A stretch of DNA of 64,000 bases from Arthrobacter sp. 35W (GTDB taxonomy: Bacteria > Actinomycetota > Actinomycetes > Actinomycetales > Micrococcaceae). Shown here piece by piece: positions 44,436 through 53,728 of this stretch (positions within the stretch are counted from its first letter, which is position 1; every line of letters starts with the position of its first letter). The notes beneath the pieces were generated by a model that was not told the origin of the DNA, did no database searches, and saw only the letters and a program-made list of their open reading frames with translations. The position numbers were made by a program, and so were the translations under genes. The DNA lies in the NCBI RefSeq assembly GCF_000482545.1, contig NZ_KI519455.1, positions 806,001 to 870,000 of the forward strand, in the 5' to 3' direction.

Positions 44436-46262
44436 GTGGCCGGCACCAATTTAAAAGAAGTGTCCGATCGAACCCGCGCCCTGCCGATGCTGCTGCGCGG
44501 CGCCCCCTGGTGGCTGCCCGCCGCCGTCGGTGCCGCCGCCGTCGTGCTGGGGCTCTTCCTGCTCACCCGCCCCCTCAGTGCCCTGTCCACCCTGGCCATC
44601 TACATCGGCCTGAGCTTCATCGTCTCCGGGATTGCGGACCTGCTGTCCCCCGGTGCCACCACGCCGGCGTGGATCAAACCAATGCTGGCCGGGCTGTGGA
44701 TGGCCGGCGGCGTGGCTGTACTGGTGGCCATTGGCACGGCCATTGACCTGTTGGCACCGTTTGTGGCCATCTCGCTGATCGTGTCCGGCGTGCTGCGCGG
44801 GTTTGGCGCCGTCCGTGGCGGCTCCGTACGTGCGACGGGTGATTCCCGGATTGCCACGGGCATCGCCGCGGCCGCGGACCTGCTGCTGGGCGTGGTGGCC
44901 CTGTCCTGGCCGGATGTGACGCTGCTGCTGGTGGCCGTCCTCTTCGGCGCCCGCACCGTGTTCTTTGGCCTGGCCAGCCTTTGGGATGCCGGGGTAGCCC
45001 TGCGGACCGGGCGGCGCCGGGACGATGCCGGCACTCCGGCCGGCCGCATCCAAAGGTTCGTCCGGGTGTCGGGCGCCGTCGTCTCCCTGGTGCTGGCCGT
45101 GGCGGCGGTGGGGATCGGCCTGAAGTTCAGTGCCGGCTCCCCTGTCCTGGACGCCTTCTATGCGGACTCCGCGCCACTGCCGGATCAGCCGGGGCGGTTG
45201 ATCAACGCCGAGCCGTTCAGCAGCGGCATCCCCGAGGGCGCCACCGCCTGGCGCGTGCTCTACAGCACCCGGCTGAACGACGGCGGCATGACCCTGGCCA
45301 GCGGTCTGGTGCTGGTGCCCACAGCGCCGTCGTCCCAGCCGCGTCCAATCATCGCCTGGGCGCACGGCACCACCGGCTACGGGCCCAACTGTGCTCCGTC
45401 AAACCTGCCCGATCCCTTCACCGCGGGCGCCATGCCCGCCTTGGGCGAGGTCGTGGCCAACGGCTGGGTGACGGTGGCCGCCGACTACCCCGGGCTGGGC
45501 ACCGCCGGCGACCAGCCGTATCTGGTGGGCACGGGCGAGGGCCAGGCGGTGTTGGACAGCGTGCGGGCCGCCAAGGAGCTGCTGGATCCCACCACACCCA
45601 CCGGCGCCACCACCATCTGGGGCCATTCCCAGGGCGGCCACGCGGCACTCTGGGCCGGCGGGTTGGCCGCCGGCTACGCCCCCGAACTGGACATCGCCGG
45701 CGTTGCCGCGATGGCCCCGGCCAGCGATCCCATTGGGCTGGTGCGGAACCTGCCCAATGTTCCCGGCGGCAGTGTGTTCGCCTCCTATGTGGCGTCCGCC
45801 TATGCCGGCGCCTACCCGGACGTGAAGATCAACAACTACGTGGATCCGGCCGCGCGCACGGTGTTCCGGGAGATGTCCACCCGCTGCCTCTCCGAGCCGG
45901 GCGTGCTGGTCTCGATCCTGGCAGCCCTGTCCCTGGACAAGGACCGCAGCATCTTCAGGACGGACCCCAGCACCGGGGCGCTGGGTGCCCGGTTGGAGGA
46001 GAACACGCCGACGGCGGCCATCGCGGCCCCGCTGCTGCTGGCCCAGGGCGCCACGGATCCCCTTGTCACGCCGAGCGTGCAGGACGGCTATGTGGCCTCG
46101 CGCTGCGCGGCCGGGCAGGCCGTGGACTACCGCACCTACGCGGGCAGGGACCACATGGGGCTGGTCACCGGCGACTCCCCGCTGCTGGGCGAACTGGTTG
46201 ATTGGACCAAGGACCGCTTCGCCGGCCGCTCCGCCACGCCCACCTGCCAAGGCTCCCAGTAG
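44436..46262 (+). CDS. DUF308/HdeD-like membrane domain fused to a secreted-type lipase domain
   Basis: About 608 residues from GTG 44436, preferred for the AAGGAAAGGGG site upstream; ATG 44403 and 44379 are in-frame alternatives. Residues ~25-210 contain six or more helices in the DUF308/HdeD pattern (LSALSTLAIYIGLSFIVSGI and VLRGFGAVRGGS). A further helix (AVVSLVLAVAAVGIGL) leads into an extracellular alpha/beta-hydrolase of the LIP family: RPIIAWAHGTTGYGPNC, nucleophile in IWGHSQGGHAALWAG, late His in YAGRDHMGL. The arrangement would tether a lipase/esterase to the outer face of the membrane. It lies divergent to an AraC regulator and 19 bp before a lipid phosphatase/kinase gene, so a lipid-related role is plausible. 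Confidence 0.85.
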   Translation: MAGTNLKEVSDRTRALPMLLRGAPWWLPAAVGAAAVVLGLFLLTRPLSALSTLAIYIGLSFIVSGIADLLSPGATTPAWIKPMLAGLWMAGGVAVLVAIGTAIDLLAPFVAISLIVSGVLRGFGAVRGGSVRATGDSRIATGIAAAADLLLGVVALSWPDVTLLLVAVLFGARTVFFGLASLWDAGVALRTGRRRDDAGTPAGRIQRFVRVSGAVVSLVLAVAAVGIGLKFSAGSPVLDAFYADSAPLPDQPGRLINAEPFSSGIPEGATAWRVLYSTRLNDGGMTLASGLVLVPTAPSSQPRPIIAWAHGTTGYGPNCAPSNLPDPFTAGAMPALGEVVANGWVTVAADYPGLGTAGDQPYLVGTGEGQAVLDSVRAAKELLDPTTPTGATTIWGHSQGGHAALWAGGLAAGYAPELDIAGVAAMAPASDPIGLVRNLPNVPGGSVFASYVASAYAGAYPDVKINNYVDPAARTVFREMSTRCLSEPGVLVSILAALSLDKDRSIFRTDPSTGALGARLEENTPTAAIAAPLLLAQGATDPLVTPSVQDGYVASRCAAGQAVDYRTYAGRDHMGLVTGDSPLLGELVDWTKDRFAGRSATPTCQGSQ

Positions 46263-46281
46263 CGGCGCGTAGGGTGGGCTG

Positions 46282-47799
46282 ATGAACCTTCTCCACCGCC
46301 CACTGTCCGGCCCCGGCACGTTGAAGGGGCGCATCACGCAGGTTGACCGTGCCGTGGTGGCCAAGGTGGTGGCCCTTCCTCCGGGCCCCTGGGACGGGGG
46401 TCTGCGCTGGCTGACCAATGCCGCCACCAAGGGCAAGCTGTGGTTTGCCGCCTCGGCCGCCATGGCCGTGGTGCCCGGAACTCCGCGCCGGGCCGCGGCC
46501 CACGGATTAATGGCCCTGGGGGTGGCCTCCGCCGTGACCAATCTGGTGTTCAAGACCGCCCTCCCCCGCCTGCGGCCCCACCCGGGGCTGTGGCCGGCGT
46601 TCCGCTTCAACCACCCCCAGCCCACCAGTTCCTCCCTGCCCTCGGGGCATTCGGCCTCGGCTGCCGCCTTCGCGACGGGCGTTGCCTTCTCCAGCCCGGC
46701 GCTGGGGCTGGCCGTGGCGCCGGTGGCCGCCGCGGTGGCCTATTCGAGGGTCCACACCGGGGCCCACTGGCCCTCGGATGTGGCACTGGGCTCGGCAGTC
46801 GGCGTCGGAGCTGCGTTTCTCACCCGCGGCTGGTTCCCCGCCGCCGGACCCGTGCCGCCGCCGTCGTCCACGGCCGCCGAGGCGCCCGCCTTGGGCAGTG
46901 GCGAGGGCCTGGTGGTGGCCATGAACACCATGGGCGGCTCCTTCTCCCCCGAGGCCGTCCAGTCGGTCAAGGAGGCATTCCCTGAGGCCGACGTTGTGGA
47001 AATCGGTCCGGGTGAGGATGTGGCCCAGGCGTTGGCGGACGCCGCCGGACGGGGGACGACGACGGCGCTGGGCGTCTGGGGCGGCGATGGCACCGTGGGT
47101 GCCGCGGCACAGGCAGCGGTGGATGCCGGGCTCCCCCTGCTGGTGTTCCCCGGCGGAACCCTGAACCACTTTGCCCGCGACATCGGCGTCGACAGCGTGG
47201 AATCCGCCGTCAACGCGGCCGCCCGCGGCCAGGCCGTGGTGTCCGATTTGGGCACAGTGGATCTGGAACGCGGCGACGCCGGCAACCCGGAACACCAGAG
47301 CCGCCCCATGCTCAACACAGCCAGCGTGGGCGTCTACCCCGACCTGGTGCGGCGCCGCGAGCGCCTGCAGGGTGAACTGGGCAAGCCGCTGGCGGCCCTG
47401 ATCGCCGGGCTGCGGACGTTCGCCTCGGCGCAGCCCGTGCTGGTGAAGATCGACGGTGTGCCGCACAAGTTGTGGACCCTGTACATCGGGCGGGGGCGGT
47501 ACTACCCGCACGATCTGGCACCCCTGCTGCGCCCGGTGATGGACGATGGGCTGCTGGACATCCGGATGGTCTCGGCGGACAGGCGCTTGGCCAGGACGCG
47601 GCTGCTGTTCTCCGTCTTCACCGGCACCACCGCCACCTCCCCCGTGACCACGCTGCGCACGGCCCGGACCATCAGCGTGGAATCGGACGGCGCACCGTTG
47701 TCCCTGGCGATCGACGGCGAAGCGCTGGCCGGCGTCCACGCCGCACATTTCGCGGTGGAAGCGGCGGCGCTGCGCATCTACGCGCCGGCCGCGCCCTGA
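46282..47799 (+). CDS. PAP2 phosphatase fused to a diacylglycerol-kinase-type lipid kinase
   Basis: 505 residues. The N-terminal ~190 residues are a PAP2 phosphatase with all three motifs: KTALPRLRP, PSGHSAS and SRVHTGAHWPSD, within membrane helices. The C-terminal ~300 residues form a diacylglycerol/sphingosine kinase catalytic domain: GLVVAMNTMGGSF, VWGGDGTVGAAAQAAVDAGL, VFPGGTLNHFARDIG. The two activities are opposite (dephosphorylation and phosphorylation of lipids), and such fusions are known in actinobacteria. It follows the lipase fusion by 19 bp. Confidence 0.92.
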   Translation: MNLLHRPLSGPGTLKGRITQVDRAVVAKVVALPPGPWDGGLRWLTNAATKGKLWFAASAAMAVVPGTPRRAAAHGLMALGVASAVTNLVFKTALPRLRPHPGLWPAFRFNHPQPTSSSLPSGHSASAAAFATGVAFSSPALGLAVAPVAAAVAYSRVHTGAHWPSDVALGSAVGVGAAFLTRGWFPAAGPVPPPSSTAAEAPALGSGEGLVVAMNTMGGSFSPEAVQSVKEAFPEADVVEIGPGEDVAQALADAAGRGTTTALGVWGGDGTVGAAAQAAVDAGLPLLVFPGGTLNHFARDIGVDSVESAVNAAARGQAVVSDLGTVDLERGDAGNPEHQSRPMLNTASVGVYPDLVRRRERLQGELGKPLAALIAGLRTFASAQPVLVKIDGVPHKLWTLYIGRGRYYPHDLAPLLRPVMDDGLLDIRMVSADRRLARTRLLFSVFTGTTATSPVTTLRTARTISVESDGAPLSLAIDGEALAGVHAAHFAVEAAALRIYAPAAP

Positions 47800-47840
47800 G
47801 CCTCAATCCCTGAAGCGGGGGCCGCCGCGGACAGCGGCAG

Positions 47841-48314
47841 TCAGCGGAAGTTTGCCGCCCCCAGCAGCGGTTCCAGATGCCGCTTCTTCTGCTCCGAAAT
47901 GCGCAGCAGGCGCCCGGACCCGGGGTTGAAAAAGGCCAGCACCGTCTCGGCAATGACGCATTTGGCCCCGTCCACGGGATCGAAAATGGCATACGCCACG
48001 GTGAACGATGCTCCCTTGACGGCGCTGATCCAGACCTCGATCCGAGCCGGGACGTTGCGGTAGTTCAGCGGCGCGAGGTACTTCACCCGGTGCTCCACCA
48101 CCAGTGCCTGGGTGCCCTCGGGCAGGTCGTTGAAGACGGGCAGGTCCACCTCGACGCCGGGCAGCCCGGTGCCGGCCGGCGGGCCGAAGGCGTGGACGCG
48201 CGCCTCCTCCAGAATGCGCAGAACCTCCACATTGTTGATGTGCCCGTAGGCATCCATGTCTCCCCAGCGCATGGGGACGCTGAGCACCAAGCGGGTTCCG
48301 CCGTCGTCGTTCAT
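47841..48314 (-). CDS. Acyl-CoA thioesterase, 4HBT hotdog family
   Basis: 157 residues from ATG 48314 (GGAGG 7 bp upstream). The hotdog-fold motif MRWGDMDAYGHINNVEVLRI with the catalytic Asp of the 4-hydroxybenzoyl-CoA thioesterase type is intact, followed by VVEHRVKYLAPLNYR. It cleaves an acyl-CoA in the cytosol; the chain is not known. It lies 42 bp beyond the convergent PAP2-kinase gene and 111 bp downstream of the catabolic operon on the same strand. Confidence 0.9.
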   Translation of the reverse strand: MNDDGGTRLVLSVPMRWGDMDAYGHINNVEVLRILEEARVHAFGPPAGTGLPGVEVDLPVFNDLPEGTQALVVEHRVKYLAPLNYRNVPARIEVWISAVKGASFTVAYAIFDPVDGAKCVIAETVLAFFNPGSGRLLRISEQKKRHLEPLLGAANFR

Positions 48315-48424
48315 CGATTCCTCCACCGTCCAGCACCTCGGCTCCCAGACTATCGCTGGCCGGTGCCGCCGGGGCGGAGCAGGCACGCACCACGGCAGCG
48401 GACGGCCGCCGTGGTGCGCCGGGA

Positions 48425-49906
48425 TCAGCTGCCGGTGTAGACCGTCTTGCCCCAGGTGTAGAAGTCCACCGCCGTGCGGCCCTGCTCGCGGAAGGTGTTG
48501 GTGGAGGAATCCTTGACGCCGCCAAAGGGGACGTTGAGATCCAACCCGGCCGTGGGCCTGTTGACCTTCACCACGCCGGCCTGCACGCGGGCGGCGAAGT
48601 CGGTGGAGAGCTTGAGGCTGTCCGTGCAGATGCCGGCGGTGAGCCCGTAGCGGGAATCGTTGACGGCGGCGAGCCCGGCCTCGTAGTCGGGCACCTCCAG
48701 CACCGCGACCACCGGGCCGAAGATCTCCTCCGTTACGGCAGGGTCGTCGGCCGCCAGACCGGTGAGCACCGCGGCCGGGAAGAACAACCCGGCCTCCGGA
48801 TCGGCGTCGACGCTGCCATGCAGCAGCGTGGCGCCACGGTCGACGGCGGTGCGGACGGCGTCCAGATCCTGGTCGAACTGCGCCCGGCTCACCACGGCGC
48901 CCAGACGGGTGCCCGGTTCCAGGCCATCGCCCGGCAGGTACCCCGAGGCCTCCGCCACCAGCGCGTCCAGGAACGTCTCCCGGATGCCGGGGGTGACATA
49001 GACCCGCGAGGTGGCTGTGCAGGCCTGGCCGGTCAGCCCAAAGGCACCCGCCGCCACCACCTGCGCGGCGGCCACAGGATCGGCGTCGTCCAGCACCAGG
49101 ACGGCGTTCTTGCCGCCCATTTCCAGCTGGACCCGGGCCCGGCGGGCGTTGAGGACCTCCTGCAGGCCCAGGCCCACGTTGGTGGAGCCGGTGAAGGACA
49201 GTCCGGCGACGCGCGGATCACTGGCCAGGGCGGCCCCCACCACCCGCCCCTTGCCGTGGACCACGTTGAAGACGCCGGCGGGCAGGCCCGCATCGTGCAG
49301 GGCGCGGGCCAGGTGGGTGGCGGAGAGCGGGGTGAGTTCCGCCGGTTTGAGCACGACGGCGTTGCCGGAGACCAGCGCCGGGGCCGCCTTCCAGGCCGGG
49401 ATGGCGATCGGGAAATTCCACGGGGTGATGAGCGCAAAGACGCCCATCGGTTCGCGGCGGGTGGTGATGGTGGTGCCCGGGAGTCCGCTGGGCAGCACCT
49501 CGCCCGTGGCGGCCCAGCCGAGGGAGCCGAAGAAGCGGAGCACATCCACAGCACGCTTGACCTCGCCGCGGGCCTCGGCGAGCGTTTTGCCCTCCTCCCG
49601 GACGAGGTCGGCGGCCACCGTGGATTCACGCTCCTGCAGCAGGCCGGCCGCCGCGATGAGGATGGCGCCGCGGGCCGGGGCCGGCAGTGCCGCCCAGCCG
49701 GGCTGGGCCGCGGCGGCAGCGGTGATGGCTGCGTCAACGTCGGCGGCACTGCCGATGGGCGAATATGCCGCCACCTCCTGGGGGCGGGCCGGGTTCATGC
49801 GCTCGGTGTCTGCCGCACCGAGCCATTGGCCGTTGATGAGATGCTGCGCGGTGGATGCAGCAGCGGACGAGGTTGAGGTGGAGGAGGCAAAGGCTGTGGA
49901 AGTCAT
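48425..49906 (-). CDS. Aldehyde dehydrogenase (semialdehyde dehydrogenase-like)
   Basis: 493 residues. Conserved ALDH parts: ITPWNFPIAIPAWKAAPALV, FTGSTNVGLGLQEVL, the general-base Glu in QLEMGGKNAVLVL, catalytic Cys in GLTGQACTATSRVYV, and EEIFGPVVAVLEV. The tail (PFGGVKDSSTNTFREQGRTA) recalls alpha-ketoglutarate-semialdehyde dehydrogenases of sugar-acid pathways. It is the last gene of an eight-gene minus-strand operon and so likely handles a late aldehyde intermediate. Ser/Ala-rich N-terminus (first ~20 residues) is unusual but ATG 49906 has a ribosome-binding site (AAGGAAT). Confidence 0.9.
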   Translation of the reverse strand: MTSTAFASSTSTSSAAASTAQHLINGQWLGAADTERMNPARPQEVAAYSPIGSAADVDAAITAAAAAQPGWAALPAPARGAILIAAAGLLQERESTVAADLVREEGKTLAEARGEVKRAVDVLRFFGSLGWAATGEVLPSGLPGTTITTRREPMGVFALITPWNFPIAIPAWKAAPALVSGNAVVLKPAELTPLSATHLARALHDAGLPAGVFNVVHGKGRVVGAALASDPRVAGLSFTGSTNVGLGLQEVLNARRARVQLEMGGKNAVLVLDDADPVAAAQVVAAGAFGLTGQACTATSRVYVTPGIRETFLDALVAEASGYLPGDGLEPGTRLGAVVSRAQFDQDLDAVRTAVDRGATLLHGSVDADPEAGLFFPAAVLTGLAADDPAVTEEIFGPVVAVLEVPDYEAGLAAVNDSRYGLTAGICTDSLKLSTDFAARVQAGVVKVNRPTAGLDLNVPFGGVKDSSTNTFREQGRTAVDFYTWGKTVYTGS

Positions 49907-49950
49907 GGGGATTCCTTAATGATGGTGGGCCGCCGGATGTCGGAAGCGGA

Positions 49951-50724
49951 TTAGAGGCTGCGGATCAGGCCGCCGTCGCAGCGCAGTGCAACGCCTGTGA
50001 CGTAGGAGGCCGGCGCGCTGCACAGGAAGGCTGCAGTAGCGCCGAATTCCTCGGGGTTTCCATAGCGGCGCACGGGGATGGTCTTGAGGGATTCGCGTTC
50101 GATGTCAGTCACCGTCACACCGCGCCGTTTGGCGGCGGCATGGTCGAGTTCGGCCACCCGGTCGGTGGCGATGCGGCCCGGCAGGAGCAGGTTGACCGTC
50201 ACGGAATCCAGGGCAACCTCCGCCGCCAGGGTCTTCAGGTAGGCCGCAAGTGCTGCGCGGCCGGTGTTGGAGACTGCGAGGTTGGGCAGCGGTGCCACAA
50301 CACCGGAGGAGCCGATGGCCAGCACCCTCCCCCAGCGGCGCTCGCGCATGCCCGGCAGAACCTTGGAAATCAGGCCGTGGTGCGGGCGCACCAGCAGGTC
50401 CAGGGCGGCGGTGAAGTCGCCGGCATCCATGGAGGCCGCCGCGCCGGGCTTGGGGCCCGGGCCGTTGAGCACCAGGATGTCCACCGGGCCCAGCAGTTCC
50501 TCGGTGCGCTCGACGGCGGACGCCGCCCCGTCCGGTGCCGACAGATCGACCTCGACGGCGACGGCGCCGGGCAGTTGCGCGGCGATCTTCTCGGCGAGTT
50601 CACGCCGTCGTCCGGTGATGGCCACCCTGGCGCCCTCGGCCGCGAGGGCCCGCGCCACAGCAAGTCCAAGCCCTCCCGTGGAGGCGGCCACCAATGCCGT
50701 CTTTCCTGCGATGCCCAGATCCAT
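49951..50724 (-). CDS. Short-chain dehydrogenase/reductase lacking the usual YxxxK
   Basis: 257 residues. The cofactor loop ALVAASTGGLGLAVARALAA and NADP-type ITGRRRE are normal, and VLNGPGPKPG stands for NNAG. The catalytic Ser (GSSGVV) is present, but where Tyr-x-x-x-Lys is expected the protein has SNTGR (NLAVSNTGRAALAAYLKTLA). The same substitution occurs in a known subgroup of SDRs annotated as 3-oxoacyl reductase-like, so it is probably not a simple loss. Its ATG overlaps the DHDPS-like gene stop by 1 bp. Activity may be altered or non-redox. Confidence 0.88.
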   Translation of the reverse strand: MDLGIAGKTALVAASTGGLGLAVARALAAEGARVAITGRRRELAEKIAAQLPGAVAVEVDLSAPDGAASAVERTEELLGPVDILVLNGPGPKPGAAASMDAGDFTAALDLLVRPHHGLISKVLPGMRERRWGRVLAIGSSGVVAPLPNLAVSNTGRAALAAYLKTLAAEVALDSVTVNLLLPGRIATDRVAELDHAAAKRRGVTVTDIERESLKTIPVRRYGNPEEFGATAAFLCSAPASYVTGVALRCDGGLIRSL

Positions 50725-51647
50725 CAGAAACCACCTACGGCAAGAGTGTCCAGCGCGCGAAGCGCCTCGCCGGCTTCCGCCAGATGGGTGTCCAGCCCCG
50801 CCCTGAGCACCTCGGGGAAGGGTGCGGCCGGGGCGCGCACCGAGGCATCCTTGAGCAGGCCCCTGCTCTTAAGCAATTCCTTGCGCACCGCCAGGGCGAT
50901 CCTGGCCTGTTGTTCAAAGTTGATGAGCGGCAGGAACGGCGCCAGGACATCCCGGGCCGGGGTGTAGCCGCCCTGCTGCCAGGCCCGCACGCAGGCAACG
51001 AGCGCCTCGGGGTAGGAGAAGCCCGTCATGGCGCCGGCGGCACCGGCGGCCAGTTCGTCCAGCAGCCCCTGCCCACCCAGGCCGCCAAACACGGGCACGT
51101 CCACCGCGGCGGCGAGTCCGGCGATCGCCACGGAGGTGGGCGGCGCCTCGGCCTTGACGGCCACCACAAAGGCGCACCGCTGCACCACCTCGGCCAGGGC
51201 GGCGCCGCCAATGGCGACGCCGCTGGCCAGCGGGTAGTCCTGCAGCACGATGGTGGCGCCGGTGGCCCGGTTGATGGCCTGCAGGTGCTCCACCACGACG
51301 TCGGCGTTGGCACTGTTGGCCTGGACCATGAACGCCGCGATGCGCTCCCCCGCCACGGCCTGGGCCGCACGGACCTCCTCGATGACCACCCTGGTGCCCA
51401 GCGAACTGGCGCCCACCACCAGCGGCAGGGTGGTGGATTCGACGACCGTCTCCAGCACCAGCGCCCGCTCATCGGCCGTCAGGGACGCGGACTCGCCGAA
51501 GACACCCAGCACCGTCAGGCCAACGGCCCCGATGGATTCGTAGTGCTCGGCCAGCCCGGCCAGGCTGTCGCTGTCGATGTCCAAGGTGCTGCCCTGGAAT
51601 GGCGTGGCGAGGACTCCCCACACGCCCGGTTCTAGTGGATTCCGCAT
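50724..51647 (-). CDS. Dihydrodipicolinate synthase-family aldolase/dehydratase
   Basis: 307 residues from ATG 51647 (AAGGAACAAACA upstream). TIM-barrel of the DapA/NAL family: GVWGVLATPFQG start, VLGVFGESASLTADER for the GTTGE loop, Tyr in LQDYPLASG and the Schiff-base Lys in VVAVKAEAPPTS. It is not the lysine-pathway enzyme by context; it sits in a catabolic operon with a semialdehyde dehydrogenase, as keto-deoxy-sugar-acid aldolases or dehydratases do. The substrate remains open. Confidence 0.88.
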   Translation of the reverse strand: MRNPLEPGVWGVLATPFQGSTLDIDSDSLAGLAEHYESIGAVGLTVLGVFGESASLTADERALVLETVVESTTLPLVVGASSLGTRVVIEEVRAAQAVAGERIAAFMVQANSANADVVVEHLQAINRATGATIVLQDYPLASGVAIGGAALAEVVQRCAFVVAVKAEAPPTSVAIAGLAAAVDVPVFGGLGGQGLLDELAAGAAGAMTGFSYPEALVACVRAWQQGGYTPARDVLAPFLPLINFEQQARIALAVRKELLKSRGLLKDASVRAPAAPFPEVLRAGLDTHLAEAGEALRALDTLAVGGF

Positions 51648-51680
51648 TGTTTGTTCCTTCCTCAAAGTCTGTTCAAGGCC

Positions 51681-52499
51681 CTATTCGCCGGGCCAGACGG
51701 GGGCGCGCTTTTCCTGGAACGCGAGCACTCCTTCGGCGGAGTCCTTGCTGTCCAGCGCGTCCATCAGGGCCGGCAGCCGCAGGCCGCGGGCCTCTGCGGC
51801 GCTCAAATGCGCAGTACGGGTGACCATCTGCTTGACGGCGCGCACGGAGGTGGGGGCGCAGGCCAGGATCTGCTCCAGCCAGCGGTCGACGGCGGCGTCC
51901 AGCTCTGCCGCGTCAACCACCTCGTTGACGAGGCCCATGGCCTGCATTTCCGCCGCATCGGCCTTGCGCCCCGTCACCAGCAGTGACATGGCCTGCGTGT
52001 ACGGGATCCGGCGCACCAGCTGGTGGATGCCGCCGTCCAGGGCGAGGCGCCCGACCCGCGGCTCCGTCAGGCCGAACTTCGCATGGGAGGCCGCGACGAC
52101 GATGTCCGCGCCGAGCACCATTTCCATGCCCCCGCCCAGCGCATAACCGTTGACCTTGGCGATCACCGGAACGTCCAGGGTGGTGCGCAGGCTCAGCCCG
52201 CCGAAACCGTTGGGGTCCAGGCCGGCCCAGTACTGCAGGCCCGTCTCATCGACGGCGGAGGCGCTCATGTCCGCGCCAACGCAGAAGGCCTTGGTGCCGG
52301 CGCCGGTGAGGACCACCGCGCGGATGCTGCGGTCCCCCTCAAGCTGGGCCCAGATGGCGTTCAGCGCGGCGGTGGTGGGACCGTCGACGGCGTTGAGCAC
52401 CTGCGGGCGGTCGATCACCACCGTGGCCACGCCGTTCTCGATCGTCAGCGACACCTCGCTGCCGGCGCTGCCCTGTGCTGCCTCATTCATCGTGTTCAC
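51681..52499 (-). CDS. Enoyl-CoA hydratase/isomerase family protein
   Basis: 272 residues. The crotonase fold shows VLTGAGTKAFCVGADMSASA, the oxyanion loop GYALGGGMEMVLGADIVVA with the first catalytic Glu, and AKFGLTEPRVGRLALDGGIH in place of the usual PE-x-x-x-G-x-x-P segment. The second Glu therefore may be shifted or absent, so hydration is not assured; isomerase or hydrolase activity is possible. It overlaps the CoA-transferase gene by 4 bp, so its substrate is probably the CoA thioester made by that enzyme. Confidence 0.9.
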   Translation of the reverse strand: MNTMNEAAQGSAGSEVSLTIENGVATVVIDRPQVLNAVDGPTTAALNAIWAQLEGDRSIRAVVLTGAGTKAFCVGADMSASAVDETGLQYWAGLDPNGFGGLSLRTTLDVPVIAKVNGYALGGGMEMVLGADIVVAASHAKFGLTEPRVGRLALDGGIHQLVRRIPYTQAMSLLVTGRKADAAEMQAMGLVNEVVDAAELDAAVDRWLEQILACAPTSVRAVKQMVTRTAHLSAAEARGLRLPALMDALDSKDSAEGVLAFQEKRAPVWPGE

Positions 52500-53728
52500 C
52501 GCAGCACCCCCAGCTCCACCAAGCGGGCGATCGCGTCGTCGTCGAACCCGTTCTCCTTCAGGACCTCGGCATTGTGCTCCCCCAGCCGCGGAGCGCTGCG
52601 CCGGATGGAGGCCGGCGTGGCCGAGAGCCGGATGGGGGCGTTGAGCATCTTGACGGTGCCCACGGTGGGGTGGTCCACCTCCACCACCATGTTGTTGGCG
52701 CGGGTCTGCTCATCGGCCAGGGTCTGCTCGAGCGTGTGCACCGGGGCGTTGAGCAGCCCCTCCTCCTCCAGCCGCTGCGTCCAATAGGCGGTGGTGTTGG
52801 TGGCGATGCGTTCGCGGAAGATGGCCTGCAGAGCGGGCTTGTTCTCAAACTGGTGTTCCAGGGTGGAGAACTCCTCCCGCAGAGTGAGGTCCTCGTCCAG
52901 ACCCAGTGCGCGGGAAATGTGCAGCAGCGGATCCGCGGTGAACCCGCCCACCATGCAGACGGCGCCGTCGGTGGTGGTGAACACGCCGCTGAGCGGCATG
53001 GCACCCCAATTGACCTCATAGCCGCGGTTGAGCTGCATGCACGCCTCCTGCATCTGCATGTGAAGCATCGAGTCGTACATGGTCACCTCCACCTTTTGGC
53101 CCACACCCGACAAATCGCGGGTGCGCAGGGCCAGCAGGATCCCCTGCAGCAGATGCATGCCGGTGGTGTAGTCGCACAGGGTGGTGGGGTAGATCGTGGG
53201 CGCCGTCTCGTCCGAGTCCCGGCGCCACATCACCCCCGAGTAGGCCTGGGCAATGGCATCCTGGCCGCCCTTGTGCGAGTAGGGGCCCTCGGGGCCAAAC
53301 CCGGTGCCCGAGGCCCAGATGATGCTCGGATTGTGCTCCTTGAGGTCCTCGTAGCCGAAGCCCATCCGCTCCATGACGCCGGAGCGGAAATTGCTCACCA
53401 CCACATCGGCGTCGCGCATCAACCGGTGCAGCACCGCCCTGCCGTCCTCGGTGCGCGTGTCAACGCTGATGCTGCGCTTGTTGCGGTTGATGGACAGGAA
53501 GATCGGGTTGTCCTGGCCGTCCGGGTCGGGAAAGGAGTTGCGCGAAATGTCCCCGGCGCCCGGGCGCTCCACCTTGATGATGTCAGCACCGTAGTCGCCC
53601 AGCAGCTGGGTGCAGCTGGGGCCCATGAACACCTGGGTGAAGTCCACAACCTTGATGCCGGCCAGCGGCTGCGGCGGGCTCTGGAGCTCCAGGGCCAGTT
53701 CCGCTGCTTCCTCTACAACAGTGCTCAT
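52496..53728 (-). CDS. Class III CoA-transferase (CaiB/BaiF family)
   Basis: 410 residues from ATG 53728; the longer open frame upstream is antisense/overlap of the FAD enzyme gene. Family features: LAGIKVVDFTQVFMGPSCTQ, LGDYGADIIKVERPG, VVVSNFRSGVMERMGFGY, SGTGFGPEGPYSHKGGQDAI with the active-site Asp of GQDAI. It moves CoA from a donor acyl-CoA to an organic acid, activating the pathway substrate. Its start and stop each overlap neighbouring genes by 4 bp, which indicates tight coupling. Confidence 0.93.
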   Translation of the reverse strand: MSTVVEEAAELALELQSPPQPLAGIKVVDFTQVFMGPSCTQLLGDYGADIIKVERPGAGDISRNSFPDPDGQDNPIFLSINRNKRSISVDTRTEDGRAVLHRLMRDADVVVSNFRSGVMERMGFGYEDLKEHNPSIIWASGTGFGPEGPYSHKGGQDAIAQAYSGVMWRRDSDETAPTIYPTTLCDYTTGMHLLQGILLALRTRDLSGVGQKVEVTMYDSMLHMQMQEACMQLNRGYEVNWGAMPLSGVFTTTDGAVCMVGGFTADPLLHISRALGLDEDLTLREEFSTLEHQFENKPALQAIFRERIATNTTAYWTQRLEEEGLLNAPVHTLEQTLADEQTRANNMVVEVDHPTVGTVKMLNAPIRLSATPASIRRSAPRLGEHNAEVLKENGFDDDAIARLVELGVLR

